Of a stretch of DNA of 64,000 bases, positions 9,881-21,979 are shown piece after piece. The notes beneath the pieces were generated by a model that was not told the origin of the DNA, searched no databases, and saw only the letters and a program-made list of their open reading frames with translations. A program made the translations under genes and the position numbers. This DNA is from Patiria miniata (Eukaryota; Echinodermata; Asteroidea; Valvatida; Asterinidae). The stretch is from contig NW_024037058.1 in assembly GCF_015706575.1 (NCBI RefSeq), positions 5,449,754 through 5,513,753 of the forward strand, read 5' to 3'. Positions within the stretch are counted from its first letter, which is position 1, and each line of letters opens with the position of its first letter.

Positions 9881-11339
9881 ATGTGGGCCAAGTTTGTCAA
9901 TCTTGGCTTCTTTGGAAAGGATACATCATAAGAAATCAAAACGTACCATTATTTTTCATGTCGGAGCAATTTCAAGTATGATGAACTTTTGACATTTACT
10001 TTGATCTTGAGTAGACCTTGAGATGAAAGTGGATGAAAATTACCGGTATACCCCATCATGCATGTTTTTCTACAAAATATCCAAAAAATTGGGGGTATAA
10101 CAGTTTTTTGTTTGCTTTCTACCTCATTTCAAAGTTGGCAAACTTGTTGCAAAGTGTACATTAAAAGCAGGCACTTTGTTGGTGTCTGAAATGTGTAGAT
10201 GTGTATAAAGGTTTATTTCACCATTTCTATTCCACTTGGAAAGTAATTGCCACAAGAAGGCAAATTAATATTCTCAGAACCTCAGCAAACACGTTCAAAT
10301 GACTGCATGCAACTTTTATTTCAAATAAGAAAGATTTTGTACCTACATGAGACAAAAGTAATTACCAAGAAGTACTTGGATGAAAAATTCATGTATAATC
10401 AATTTGAATGTTTAATAACAAATCATATGCAGTCCCTTGGTTGTTTCATTCACACATTTTTTTCTGAGTGTCACATCAAATCAATGTATCATACATTAAC
10501 ATCTCTGTAGCAATGTCAACTATTTGTATTGAAACACAACTTGTATAAAACTTTTAGTAAAACATGGATGAATGCAAATGTTGCTTAAATTAATAATAGG
10601 GTTGTATATTTGTAAATCCATATTATTCTTTTTGTGGAATGATAAGACAACAGATGATGCATTTGGATCATTCTATACATTCGGGGTCCACTTTTTGCCT
10701 GGTCCATACATCTGTCACCTGTTATTTTGTAATTGGGGATGCAATCCTTCATAATTTATGTATTCTTCTTCCAAGAGTACTTATGTGAAGCAAATAACCT
10801 GCCCCCAAATATACAATTGTTTGGAAGTAATTTTTTTATGCCACTTGAAAGGAAAATGTTACAGGGACAGAAAAAAGTCATTAGTTGGACTCTACATGTA
10901 TACAGAATGACCAACTTGTTTTGCATCTTGAATAACTTCATGTATTGGTATCGGGTTGCTAACTAAACCAAGTTACCTTCTCTCTTGGCCTGGCCGGCTT
11001 TGGATCAAAGTTTGAAAGAATGGAAGGAATTGCAGATATATATTATGAGGTTGGCGCATGGCCTATAGAAAGCCAGTGTGCAATGTATATTGAGTTAACA
11101 CATCTGGGGTCAGACTTGTATTTACGCTATTGGTTTTCACATACAATTAATAGCATGAATGTGGCGTACCCTTCAAAGCTTTAAATGTATGTCTATATAA
11201 AATTACATGATGACATCATTAATGACGTCACCTCAACTTTTGTATATTGCCCTGGGTTGTATATAACACATCCCTATGCATAAACATACAAAGTTTCAAT
11301 GCAACATGCTTTTCAGTTCTCTTGAGATAGGACTTTGTC

Positions 11340-14300
11340 AGAAACAAATTCAGAAACAAAGTAATCACTAATCAGTGATACTCATGCATGCTTTGTTCAC
11401 AGGGGGATATCCTAAATACTGGAAACATCCTTTTACATGTATATCACAAACAGGACTGGAATTGATAAATATTCCCCTGCATATTAGCTCACACATAAAA
11501 ATGATTTCATTGTTACTGATAATTGAAGGATTCTGTTCTTATTACTTGGTTACAGTGCAGAAGAGTGCAGGATTACAATAACATGTAAACGCTGTTCAGC
11601 ACAAACAGTCAATCGGAACTAATCGCATAGACTTCCATTGTTAGTTGCCAGTGCCATAAATTGCAGCACTAGCTCATCTTGGAAGTCAGGTCAAATCTCA
11701 TTGTACAATTATACATAATCCACTTATGATGTATAACACTTGTAACCAACCATCACTGCCTACCATTTTCATGCCCAAGTTTTCACCCAAAAAAGTGTAA
11801 TAAAACAAATAATCTTACTCTAAGGAAAGGGAAATATTACGTAGAATATTCTCAATTTTGAGAATCAAACAGTGATAGCAATCTCAAAAATAATGTACAT
11901 TATGTAAAGAGCATGGTAGTTGTCACATTTATTTGATTTAATTACTGAACTTTTAAATAAAAAAATCATTCAAATTGCAAATTTATTTGAAATAATTTGA
12001 TAACTGATTATCACTGGTCCACCAATATTCAATAAAGTCTTTGTAAAGAAATGTAGCAATTCATAGAATTTTGTTTTTACTTTTCCTGTAAAGACAGCCC
12101 CAGCTTTCTTTTAGGGAAAGAAAAAATCAAGCTGTTGTTGATTTGGATGCAGTAACACTGTGAACCAATTTATCTGAATATATCGTCACCATTTTGTCAA
12201 TGTGATAAATCCACTGAAACCCAGATTTTAAGGAATATCAGATTTTTTGATTTTCTAACATTTTATGATACAACTCTACGTAATTCCAAAATTTTGAGAC
12301 ACACAATTGTATCGTTCATAATATTAAGACTAATTACACCACGAGGTGAATGTGTGACAACTTAATTTTATTTTAGTTTTTGACTAAGTGACAAATCTCT
12401 ATTTGTCTCTTAGTCTCATTGATTTACACGTGTACAATATTTAAATGTATGAAGCATGTACAATTTGCATTTTGATAAAGTTACAAATCTGCCTTTGAAA
12501 AGTATATAACTTTTGTACTCGTGCACTAGACAGATCTGTGTACAAACACAATGTGTGTACATGTACGTGTGATCAAGTAACATTTCCGTTTTGAAGAAGT
12601 GATGAACATCTTTTATGTCTCCTGATTTAACATACTTTTTATGAAAATGAGACAACTGCTGGGCTATTTAACTAATGGGCTATTGCATCAGTTATATTTT
12701 TCAATTTTAGGGGAGAAAAGTACAGTGTGTATCAAAATAAATGCAAACAACATATACCAGACGTAGAATGTGTAACCAACATAGATAATATTGGTATAGT
12801 TTGAAAGATACGCCTTTACACTTTAAAATGAGACATAAAATGTCCAAGAGAGGTCAAATTGACAGTGGGACCAACATTTCAATTTTTATAGGCATTGGGA
12901 CAAAGGTAACATAACTGCCTCTGTGTGGATATTTGCCTGGCCTACAAAAAATGTTTTAAACGAGTTAGCACAATTCAAAAAGCTTTCTTGCTCTAACCTC
13001 ATGCTAAAATGTTTAGCATGTAAACATATTTACAAACTGATAGCAAGTGAGTGTTTAGGATTGTGTTTACTCGCAAAACACATTTTTTTGGTCGGCCAGG
13101 CAATATAAAAATTCTGCAGAACTTCTTTAGATACAACACTGTGTTAAAAGTTTGCGTTTTCAATTTGGGTGAATGGTTGTATTCTAAGAGCTTGCTAATA
13201 TCATTATCATTTTACTTGTTTGTTATTACGTTTCTACCAAATGAAAATACTTATTCAATTTGGATCTAGGCGAAGAAATTGATGCGACTATATAACCTTG
13301 CAGTAAGCAATTTTTCATTAAAAAAGGTGCAGCACACATTGCACATTTCGTATCTAGTAATTAAAGCTAAAACAACTCTTTTGGTAATTTCTGAAATCAA
13401 GGGAAATCATTCATTGTCTTAGAATCCTGTTGGTATATCCTAAATTTCAACTTGGATCAAAGGCTAGTTAAATTTGGACATTTCGCATGGCCAATCAAAG
13501 GGACCATCTCAATTTTCAGAGAAGCTTAGAATGTTTATAGAGAGAAATGGAAGTAGCTCAAGCATACTGTATATGCTAATTTTTGTGGAACATTTTTGCT
13601 GCTCTAATTTTTTTTTAGTGAAATAGAACAGCAATCTTCATGACTTAAGAGACTTTAGTTAGTTTTGCTAATTTAACAACGTAAAGGTTATTCTTGAATC
13701 TTGATAAAGCTTTTGTTTTCCAAAAACTTCCAGAAGAGTTTGCCATTTCATACAGTTTGAAAGACAATGGTTTTCGTATGTGCATATAATTTTTTGTTTC
13801 TAAAGAATCATCATTCCATCATCACATGTGATGCGATCAAGCTAAATGAGTCGTTTGTAGGGAATTTTCATTTGGAGATTCAGGCCAAAATAGGTCCACT
13901 TCATCACATCTCTTGGTCACACCTCTTGGTGTTCCAACTTCGTTATTTTTTTAACTAAAGATGGTATCAGCATGCGGTTTTCACAGCAGTAATGCTGAGA
14001 TTGTGCCCTTTTCAAATCTGTAATAAAAAACAAATTGACCAGGGTCGACAAACGACTCATGTAGCTTGATCGCTTTCATATTTTAATGCATTAGTCACTG
14101 GTCCTTATTCATGATGTAAAAGCAAAATTATTTTGTCTTCACTTTTTTATTACTTAGACTGGCATAACCATGTGTCCCCTTCATTCTTTGAGCAAACGTT
14201 AATAAATTAGATATCCAAAAATTGGACGTCTGAAGTGTGTACTGTTGGCTTAGTCCGTGACATCATTAACAAACAGTTACATTTATAGGAATAGGGGTGT

Positions 14301-14480
14301 AAACCTTTTTCATGATACAATTGTATTAGTTCGATCAAAACATGATCGAAACTGGTAAAGTGAATTGTAAAAATATGTAAAATTGTAAATATTTATTCCT
14401 ATTGAATCTGATAGCCTGAACAACAAGTGGGTAATATTGAAAAATTGAGTCTGTTTTTAAATCATCCATAATAAACTCAT
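11340..14480. repeat. Block U, copy 2 (about 3.1 kb, non-coding)
   Basis: Collinear with 56420-59345. No sustained reading frame or splice-bounded exon is recognised. The region 14463-14870 is itself duplicated at 16285-16660. Confidence 0.75.
12927..13107. repeat. Inverted repeat of about 180 bp in block U
   Basis: The left TTTGCCTGGCCTAC and right GGTCGGCCAGGCAA are inverse, extending imperfectly for about 60 bp per arm. The same structure is at 58026-58207 in the other U block. Confidence 0.6.
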
Positions 14481-14870
14481 TTTAGACAAAGAAACCTTTA
14501 GAAGGATTATTGACAGCTTTTCATTTTCTTTGCAAGGTTGACACCAAAACAACAATGCTCCTTTGGGAGAGTTACTTTTTAAAAGAATTTTTCAAAAACC
14601 TAAGTCAAGTCATCAAAAAATATCTCATTTTGCGATTGCATATCAACACTGTTTACAGTCTTCAAATAATCATGAACATTCCTTTAAAAATGTGAAAATG
14701 AGTATCACGTGTATAAGATACCATACAATGCAGTATTTGGGTTTAAAGATTTCCAAATGGGACTGACAGGAATAACTATAATGATCTATATGTTGCATTG
14801 TAATCTAGTCATCTATATGTCATGCATATATTTGCATATATTCCCTTTGCTACAAAAATTTGAGCAAAGA
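14463..14870. repeat. Direct duplicate of 16285-16660
   Basis: Both contain CCTTT(A)GAAGGATTAT-like, CTTTGCAAGGT and CACGTGTATAAGAT-like strings in the same order. Non-coding. Confidence 0.7.
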
Positions 14871-14916
14871 TCCAAAGTCTGTTATTTTACCAATCAGCAT
14901 CTGGAACGTTCTAAAG

Positions 14917-15700
14917 GTACCAGGGGCATAACTGGGTTTAGCTTCTAGGGGGCACCTGGGGGCTCACCAAGTTTTTGAGAGGGCACTGAAAGTAACGTAT
15001 ACATTTTTGTGTGTGCAATTAAAGATTTTTAATGGGATGCACATCCCCCATATTTACGCGACTGAAAGGTACACAGAAATATGGAATTCTAATATCACAT
15101 CAGGTTTAACAGTACATTTTTACAACTGACACTAGTTACGAACAAAACAAAAAAAGGTTTGAATGGTATCATAATGGGTCCTAGCTCTATGATGGTATCA
15201 ACCCCCTTTAATTGCCTAATGTTGCAGTCCACTCTTTTCAGAGTAAAATGAAATATAAAATGATTTTGTTATGCCTGTTATTTTGAATATTTTATGATGA
15301 TAATTCAAAGTCACAGGACGTTTGTGCATCGCGTAACATATCGATACAGTCCGCTTGACATAGGCTAATAGCGCTCACATAATTTACAACGTAAAAGCAT
15401 AATAGATGTCGTGTCTAGGTTTCATTATATGCACATGACAATGGGTTACCGAAGACTCGATATAGAAGGCGCCTGCTGAATGGTCAGAATATCGAGGTCA
15501 ATATGCAGTCTTGTTTTGCATTAATTAATCGCCCAATCTGATGACATATCATAGATCCTATGTCTTTTGAAATGTATGAACTTACCTGTACATGGAAGTA
15601 CATTGGGGAATCTGTTCTTGTTTTTGCAGACAGGTTTCTTGGCTTCCTCACAGTTGACTGCCACTGACATTTCATTTAGCACCTGAAGTTTAAAGTAAAC
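14917..15700. repeat. Block S, copy 1, with a transposon-like left edge
   Basis: Begins CCAGGGGCATAACTGGG, resembling a hAT-type end, then a G-rich stretch. Carries PTPR exon copy 1 on the - strand. Shorter than the other two S blocks. Confidence 0.6.
15586..15682 (-). pseudogene. Isolated PTPR exon, copy 1 (start of the phosphatase domain)
   Basis: A 97-base segment bounded on the - strand by acceptor ACTTCAG and donor ACAG|GTAAGTT, in phase 0 then 1. The 32 codons are open and contain NEMSVAVNCEEAKKP and KNKNRFPNVLP, matching the KNRY.N(I/V)LP(Y)D entry motif of receptor protein tyrosine phosphatase domains. The Tyr of LPYD is Cys here. No following PTP exon (NDYINA, HCSAG) was recognised nearby, so it is probably a carried-along fragment of a neighbouring PTPR gene. 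Confidence 0.7.
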
Positions 15701-16284
15701 AAATTGACAACGCTTATTACAATACTGTTTCTCTTTCTAACTCGGACTTCAATTACAATTAACAATTGTTGACTAATGTGATGTGGGAGCAGTGGTGTAT
15801 CATGAGGGGAGGGGGAGGGGAGGGGATGGGGGGGGGGATGGGGGGCACCTTGTCCCCTGCCCCCAGCGGATTTTTTGAAAGATATTTTTTTAGTAACTAT
15901 TTCCATAAATGGTTAGAGAGTTCTTACACGAAAAAAAGAAAGAAACCAAGCTCAAAAATCATTACAATGAGCCATGAAAATCAGCATATATTTTCCAGTA
16001 TGCATAATAATGGTCAGTTTTGAAGAGCGCCCCCATTTGGATAATGGGTACCAGCCCGCCCCCCTCCCCTTTTTTGGATTTTACGAAGGCCAAGTGTTCG
16101 GGGATGTGTGAGTGCGGTTGCCCCCTGACATCAAAAGCTGGATGTGCCACTGTGTGGGATATGACGTTTTTAACACCCAAGGGCTGCATTTCGCCTCGGG
16201 TGCTATGTACATGTATGGCCAACACATTACACACTTGGGCACAGGCTGCATTTTGCAGTCCATGTCCAGTACGCACATCACCCA

Positions 16285-16660
16285 TAATGAACTCACTTTC
16301 GATGCAAGAAACCTTTAAAAGGATTATTTACATGTTTTTGTTTTCTTTGCAAGGTCGACACCAAAAGAAACAATGCTTCTTTGGGAAAATCTGTTACTTT
16401 AAAAGCATTTTTGAAAAACTTAACCCAAGTCATCACAAATATCTTATATTGCGATCCCATATCAAATGTTTGAATTGTAATCATTCATGCACAGTTTAAA
16501 CACTGTTTAAACATGAAAATTCCTTTGGAAATGTGAAAAGGAATATTACGTGTATAAGATAAGACTGATAGGAATATTTAACTTGTAATGTTCTATATGT
16601 TGTATTGTAATCTAGTGAGTGTTATGCATACATTTGCATATATTCCCTTTGCTACATGAA
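16285..16660. repeat. Direct duplicate of 14463-14870
   Basis: Second copy, about 1.8 kb downstream of the first. After it, 16660-18090 (upstream of copy B) shows no recognised element, gene or shared promoter block. Confidence 0.7.
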
Positions 16661-18133
16661 TTTCATACAAATGTACAAACATGTACATGTAGGCCTACAG
16701 TTCAACATATTACACATGTGTTAAATTCACATTTCCGCTTCAGTGTAACACAGTGACTGGAACAGGCCCTTGGTAAATCTATTGTTACCAGAAACTGGGC
16801 CTTTGAAGGGGTTCACAAAATACCAATACCTGTTGACTAGGCAATGCAAGTTCAACTGTGTGACCTGTGATCCATTGCAGTCTGGTGTATTTATAGAATA
16901 GGGAATTTACAGGCAGTGAGCAATGCCACACCCTACAGACATTCAAGTCGATCCAGTGAGAACCTGCCATCATTAGTTACTGCAAAATATTATTCCAGCA
17001 GTTTCTTCATCAAACAGCCAAATTGATTGCAGAAATATCTTCTGACATAACTCAGGTATGTTTAGTTGAGAATAAGCTTGACAAATGTAACCACAATTGG
17101 CATAGGGATCTGTGCAGACATTTGACTACCAACTTCAGTTTCCTTCTCAGATGCACCATGATCAGTGTGTTTAACCAGTCTGAAAAAAAATCATGACTTC
17201 ACCAAATGGGAAAAAATGAGTTTATTATGCATTCTATCAACTATCATTGGATTAGACGTTTTTGGGTGTTTTTTCCCCATGTATTAGAAAAGCTACACTT
17301 CCATTAAGGCCACACTCTTTTTCTTTTCTGCTGACTTTTTTATTTTGTAGGCCAAGTTGAACAAGATAAAATTGAAATGTTTAGCCACTTTTTAATTTTA
17401 TATTTTCTCCGTACTTGTGATTATTGCAGTGGCAGTGTTGGAACAAAAAAAAGCATGAAATTTACCTTATCACAACACAGCCAGAGAAGTGTCAGTAATT
17501 TCTCTGGCCATACATTGTCTGGGTTTTGTTGAGATACGGCAAACGCATGGGCAATGCCCATGGCTAGCAATATGGTACGAAACTTTGCTAACACGAATGT
17601 TTACGTGAATGCAACTTCATAAAAAGTATAAAAATACTTTGGTGAAGGGCAAAACCAAATATTGAATATTGAAAAAGTATATTGACTGAATGGTAAGTGG
17701 CAGCGCGCTTGTGCCTTGGTGTAGAGCATATTGTGCATTCAGCCTGCTCATGACCTGGCAATTTTTGCCTAATTTTTCCTCTTTATTTTTTTTACTTAAT
17801 TTTTTTAATATGAGAAAGGTACACCATGTAATAATAAACTTTTTTTTGTAAACATTTGTGCCTTTGGAGGAATTTTTTTGGGGAAAAAAATATCAAATTT
17901 CAGTTCCTTTAGATTTTGCTTTTTTTTGTTTACAGGTGCACCCATTTATGTTTTACAAATCGAACAGTGCGTCCGTAAAACAAAATGTACAAAAAAAAAG
18001 AAAAAAAGAATCAGACCCATTTGACCAAACCACATAAGAACTAATGATTCATGATTTAAGATGCAGGTCACCTTGTTCTTCTAATTAACAGGTCCAAGAA
18101 TATTAACAATACATGCTGAACTGAAGGACCAAG

Positions 18134-20188
18134 ATGGCATCTAATGTTACAGCTCAATCAGTGCTGGAGAAGATTAATGTGGATCATCTGCAATGCTCCA
18201 TCTGCACCAACCGTTTTAGGCAGCCCAAACTGCTGGACTGTTTGCATAGTTTTTGCCTGCAATGCCTCCAAGAGCTCAGTAAGAGCCAAGATCCTAGTGG
18301 TACAAAGCTGGCATGTCATCTGTGCAGACGTGAAACCATGTTGGAAGGGTCTGGGGTTGCTGATCTCCCTAATAACTTTGCATTCAGTGCCCTGGTGGAG
18401 GAAGTTACAATGCAGGAAAAGCTACTGGAAGGTCAAGGGTCAGAGATCAAATGTCAAAACTGTGATGAGGAGAATCAGGCTATTTCAAGATGCATGGACT
18501 GTGATCATTTCCTGTGTCAAGAATGTCAAAAGGCTCATGAACGTATGACTGTCATGAAATCTCATAAAATCTACACAATGGCTCAACTCCGATCAGGAGA
18601 GATTGTCTACAAGAGTAAACTAAGAGAAGAAGTTCCCAAATGCAGCAAGCATCCAGAGCAGAATCTCAATGTCTACTGCAACACCTGCGAGCAGTTGCTG
18701 TGTACATCATGCACTTTGTTAGAACATAGAAATCCAAAACACAGCCTCATTAGCTTACCTGAGGCTGCGGAAAAATGCAAAGATCAAGTTGCTAAGCTGG
18801 TGGCTGCAGTTGACAAGAAAATGTCAGCTGTGAGTTCTGCCATAAAAGATACAAATGAGTCCCACGAGACATTAGATGTCACATATGCAACCACCAGAGA
18901 CAGAATCTCCAAAAAAGCTGCCAAGGAAGTTGCCCGTATCAAGCAGCAGGAGCAAGAACTTCTACAAGACTTGGAAAAAAACTACAACTTTCGAATTAAG
19001 ACGTTTGAGAAAGCAGAGGTCAACAACAGCAAAATGGTGGCCCAGGCACAGCACACTCTGGGGGTGGTGAACCAACTCATGACTCAAGAAAGGTATTGCG
19101 ACATTCTCAGTCTTCGTCAGAATGTTGTGGGTAATCTTCAAGATCTCATGAGAGAAAAGCTAGAGACAGTGTCTGACAAACTGGCCATGCTGGACTTTAA
19201 TGAAGCCGAGGAATGTTTCCTTGGGTGTTTGGTGCTGGATAACAAGCCAGAAATGGTTGTTAGAATGAGTACAACAAAGAGGTGGAAACTGAGAATAGAA
19301 AAGCCAAGGTTTAATTCAGAGGAATTCTTCAATGGGGTATCTGGCGTTGCAGCTTTCTCAAACAATGAAATAGTTGTGGTAGACCAAAGGAGGGAAAAGT
19401 TGATTTCCTTCCCACTCGATGCCCCAAGCACAGAGCAGGACATCCCGTGTCTTGTTCGTCCATGGCGCGTTGCAGTAAACAAGGACAATCAGCTCATTGT
19501 CTTGGATCAAGGCAATGTCAAGGTCCTGGATCAGAAATATCAGCTGCTGTGTCAGTTCAAACCTGGTGGAGATGATTTAATTTTCCCAACTTGTCTTGCT
19601 GTCGATAACAACAATCTGATAGCAGTGGGTTTTCAGCGTGACAAAATAGCCCTGCACAATCCAGACGGATATATAATCAGAATACTGCCAGCACCAAAGA
19701 TGGAGCGGTCTATAGCCATCAGCAATCAGCGTGTCATCTACACCAGTTCAGAGGGGCTGCAAGCAGTGGACTACAATGGCACCCGCATTCCAGCTATTGA
19801 CGACACTGACATTGGCAACCCATCACAAGTGTGTTGCGACAGCGAAGGCGGAATCTTTGTGGCTGTCACCAAGGACCTACACTCAAGTCAGGTTCACTAT
19901 TACAGTCCAAAAGGCAAGTACCAGGGATGTGTGATCAAGAAATGCCAAACTCCAGATGGGATGATACTCACAAAAGACAATGACCTCATCCTGTTTGGAG
20001 AGAAAGCTGTACAAATCTACTCCGGTGTCACCAAGACAAAACACATTACAACATTTTCAGGGGAGAATTCATCAAAACAATATGTTGTTTATTCAGTCCC
20101 TCCGTGTACATTTAGAAGCAACGACACTGATATCGCTGATGATGAGTGTGCAGATGATACAATGGGCGCATATTGGGCAGAGTTGTAA
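18134..20188 (+). CDS. TRIM copy B: divergent RING/B-box/coiled-coil/NHL-like protein with C-terminal tail
   Basis: A 684-residue single-exon protein, the most divergent of the set. The RING ligands are complete (C21, C24, C36, H38, C41, C44, C61, C64), but the last pair reads CHLC instead of CPLC. Both B-boxes are intact; the second has H-x4-H (HRNPKH). The coiled coil and propeller are recognisable but differ throughout from A, C, D and E. Where the others end in YHRV-stop, B continues for roughly 50 residues rich in Ser, Thr and Asp. The final codons and the stop lie inside the terminal inverted repeat of a hAT-type element inserted at 20178, so the present C-terminus is partly transposon-derived. 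A splice acceptor at 18090-18091 precedes the ATG by 42 bases, as in the other copies, but the upstream sequence is not the shared promoter block. Probably an E3 ligase; specificity unknown. Confidence 0.93.
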   Translation: MASNVTAQSVLEKINVDHLQCSICTNRFRQPKLLDCLHSFCLQCLQELSKSQDPSGTKLACHLCRRETMLEGSGVADLPNNFAFSALVEEVTMQEKLLEGQGSEIKCQNCDEENQAISRCMDCDHFLCQECQKAHERMTVMKSHKIYTMAQLRSGEIVYKSKLREEVPKCSKHPEQNLNVYCNTCEQLLCTSCTLLEHRNPKHSLISLPEAAEKCKDQVAKLVAAVDKKMSAVSSAIKDTNESHETLDVTYATTRDRISKKAAKEVARIKQQEQELLQDLEKNYNFRIKTFEKAEVNNSKMVAQAQHTLGVVNQLMTQERYCDILSLRQNVVGNLQDLMREKLETVSDKLAMLDFNEAEECFLGCLVLDNKPEMVVRMSTTKRWKLRIEKPRFNSEEFFNGVSGVAAFSNNEIVVVDQRREKLISFPLDAPSTEQDIPCLVRPWRVAVNKDNQLIVLDQGNVKVLDQKYQLLCQFKPGGDDLIFPTCLAVDNNNLIAVGFQRDKIALHNPDGYIIRILPAPKMERSIAISNQRVIYTSSEGLQAVDYNGTRIPAIDDTDIGNPSQVCCDSEGGIFVAVTKDLHSSQVHYYSPKGKYQGCVIKKCQTPDGMILTKDNDLILFGEKAVQIYSGVTKTKHITTFSGENSSKQYVVYSVPPCTFRSNDTDIADDECADDTMGAYWAEL

Positions 20189-21184
20189 TGACTCGAGTCA
20201 ATGACTCGACTCGAGTCCGACTCGAGTCACATTTTTTGGCGACTCGACTCGACTCGAGTCCCGACGGGTAAATGACTCGACTCGACTCGAGTCACTGCGA
20301 GCAAATGACTCGACTCGACTCGAGTCCCTCATCAGAATGACTCGACTCGACTCGAGGAAGGCTAATAAGACTCGAGTCCCAAAATAAAAGCAAAACTTAC
20401 TTGCGAAAAATATTTGCAATGACTTACGCTGCGCCGTTCGCGTTGCCAGTTTTTGTTCACGTCACGTTAATGTTCGCGAATAATGTACGTTTATATACAG
20501 CGGCAGTCTGTTTCCTTCCTCCATAATGAAACAACAAACATACACCGTGTTGCGGACTCCCACCTTGTGGTTCTATAGCATGTAATGCTAAACCCGGAAC
20601 CAGACTTAAAACGCATTTCTCAATTCGTGGTTTCATCATTGGTTTCGGGCGATTTTGAAGTTCTTGGTGGAACGCTGGCTAAATTCATGTCCCGATTTCA
20701 CACACAAAAATGGATACGGACGGGCCCACCTTTAAATAATCAGAAACAGTTTTGTATAATGCAATTAGGTTTTAACGTTGTCAGCGATCAGCGAACAACA
20801 AAATCTAGACCCGAAGCCAAACCAGTTATAAGACCGAAGTTTCACATCTTCTTATCTGTGACGTGAGCTAGCAATGGAAACTGTTGGTTGGGTACCATAC
20901 AGCATACTTTATGTCTTTGGATTTCCGTAATAGACTGGTGACTTGTATTCTTTCTCTCTTGTGTTTGTTGCTTTTTATTGTAATTAAGTGTTCAAATATT
21001 TGTGACTCGAATTGACTCGAGCTAAATACTTGACTCGACTCGACTCGACTCGACCACACTCTGTGACTCGACTCGACTCGACTCGACCTTGTTGACCTAA
21101 TGACTCGACTCGACTCGAGTCACTTCTTTAAAATTTTTGTGACTCGACTCGAGTCACAAAAATCAGTGACTCGTTACAACTCTG
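20178..21184. mobile_element. hAT-type element inserted in the last codons of TRIM copy B
   Basis: Ends CAGAGTTGTAA (20178-20188) and TTACAACTCTG (21174-21184) are inverted repeats, flanked by exact 8-bp duplications ATATTGGG (20170-20177 and 21185-21192). GACTCG-type subterminal arrays lie at 20189-20370 and 21003-21175, matching the style of the 1760 element. No transposase is seen. The left end supplies the codons GAG TTG TAA that now terminate gene B, and an AATAAA lies inside at 20383-20388. Confidence 0.92.
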
Positions 21185-21574
21185 ATATTGGGAAACATAA
21201 ATGCTATAAGATATCATCTATTTGTGTACGTGTAAGTAACATGGAAAATACAAAAGGAATGAGTATGCAACAGTATTTCTTGAAGTCACACACAGTAACT
21301 GCATTTATCGGTACAATATAACTTGAAGGTTAGGCTAATCGTATGGAGCTACATGTATGGATCTACATGCTTACTGAAATTAAGAAAATTAAGAAATTAT
21401 GAAATAAAGGGGTTTTTGCAATGTATCAGTCTTTTTTTGCCATTGGAAAATAGTTCATAAAAAAGTTAATTTGTGAACATTTATTTTCTGTTGGATTATC
21501 CAACACTGCGCGTGTAGAACAGATGGCACATGTACAGTACTAGTTCAGCAGATTGGTGATAAGATTTTTCAGAA

Positions 21575-21815
21575 TGATGATAAAAGCATGACAGTTGGCA
21601 CACAGTCAGAGTACGTCATGGGAAAGATATTTGGCTGTAGGGCCATCCGGCGCAGATTTGTCCTTTGAAAAAAAATATCAAAATTTTCCAAATGGCAGCC
21701 ATTGCATGTTATCCTATGATTTTTTTCAAAGGACAAATCTGCGATGGCCTTACAGCCAAATATCTTTCCAATCGTATACTCTGACTGTGTGTCAAATTTC
21801 ATGCTTTTATCATCA
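21575..21815. repeat. 241-bp stem-loop palindrome
   Basis: Arms of about 95 bp (from 21575 and ending 21815), separated by about 50 bp. They share TGATGATAAAAGCATGA, ACACAGTCAGAGTA, AAGATATTTGGCTGTA and CAGATTTGTCCTTTGAAAAA in inverse orientation. Confidence 0.8.
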
Positions 21816-21979
21816 AATTAACAATTCCATCATATTGTGCACCAATCTGCCTGACAATACTGGGATATTCAGCGCTGGCTCTATCAAAAACTGCTGCAGA
21901 ACAAAACGTTTGATTTTTAAGAATTGAGGGAATGGAGTGGAAAAATGTTCATAACTGGTAAGTGAGAAGAAATTCATTA

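Noticed and set aside
12416..12655. Small frames in blocks U, Q and R
   Set aside because: Not conserved in frame between the duplicated copies.
15676..16023. Frames at the G-rich run near 15.8 kb, and a G-quadruplex promoter
   Set aside because: Low-complexity G runs at a repeat-like edge; a quadruplex is possible but nothing ties it to a gene.
16020..16499. Open frame of 159 codons on the + strand
   Set aside because: It runs across a C-rich repeat shared with 53.1 kb and then into the 14463/16285 duplication; the composition is not protein-like.
20189..21178. GACTCGAGTC arrays as an independent satellite or CRISPR-like repeat
   Set aside because: They are subterminal repeats of hAT-type elements with defined ends and 8-bp duplications; there are no spacer-repeat units and the genome is eukaryotic.
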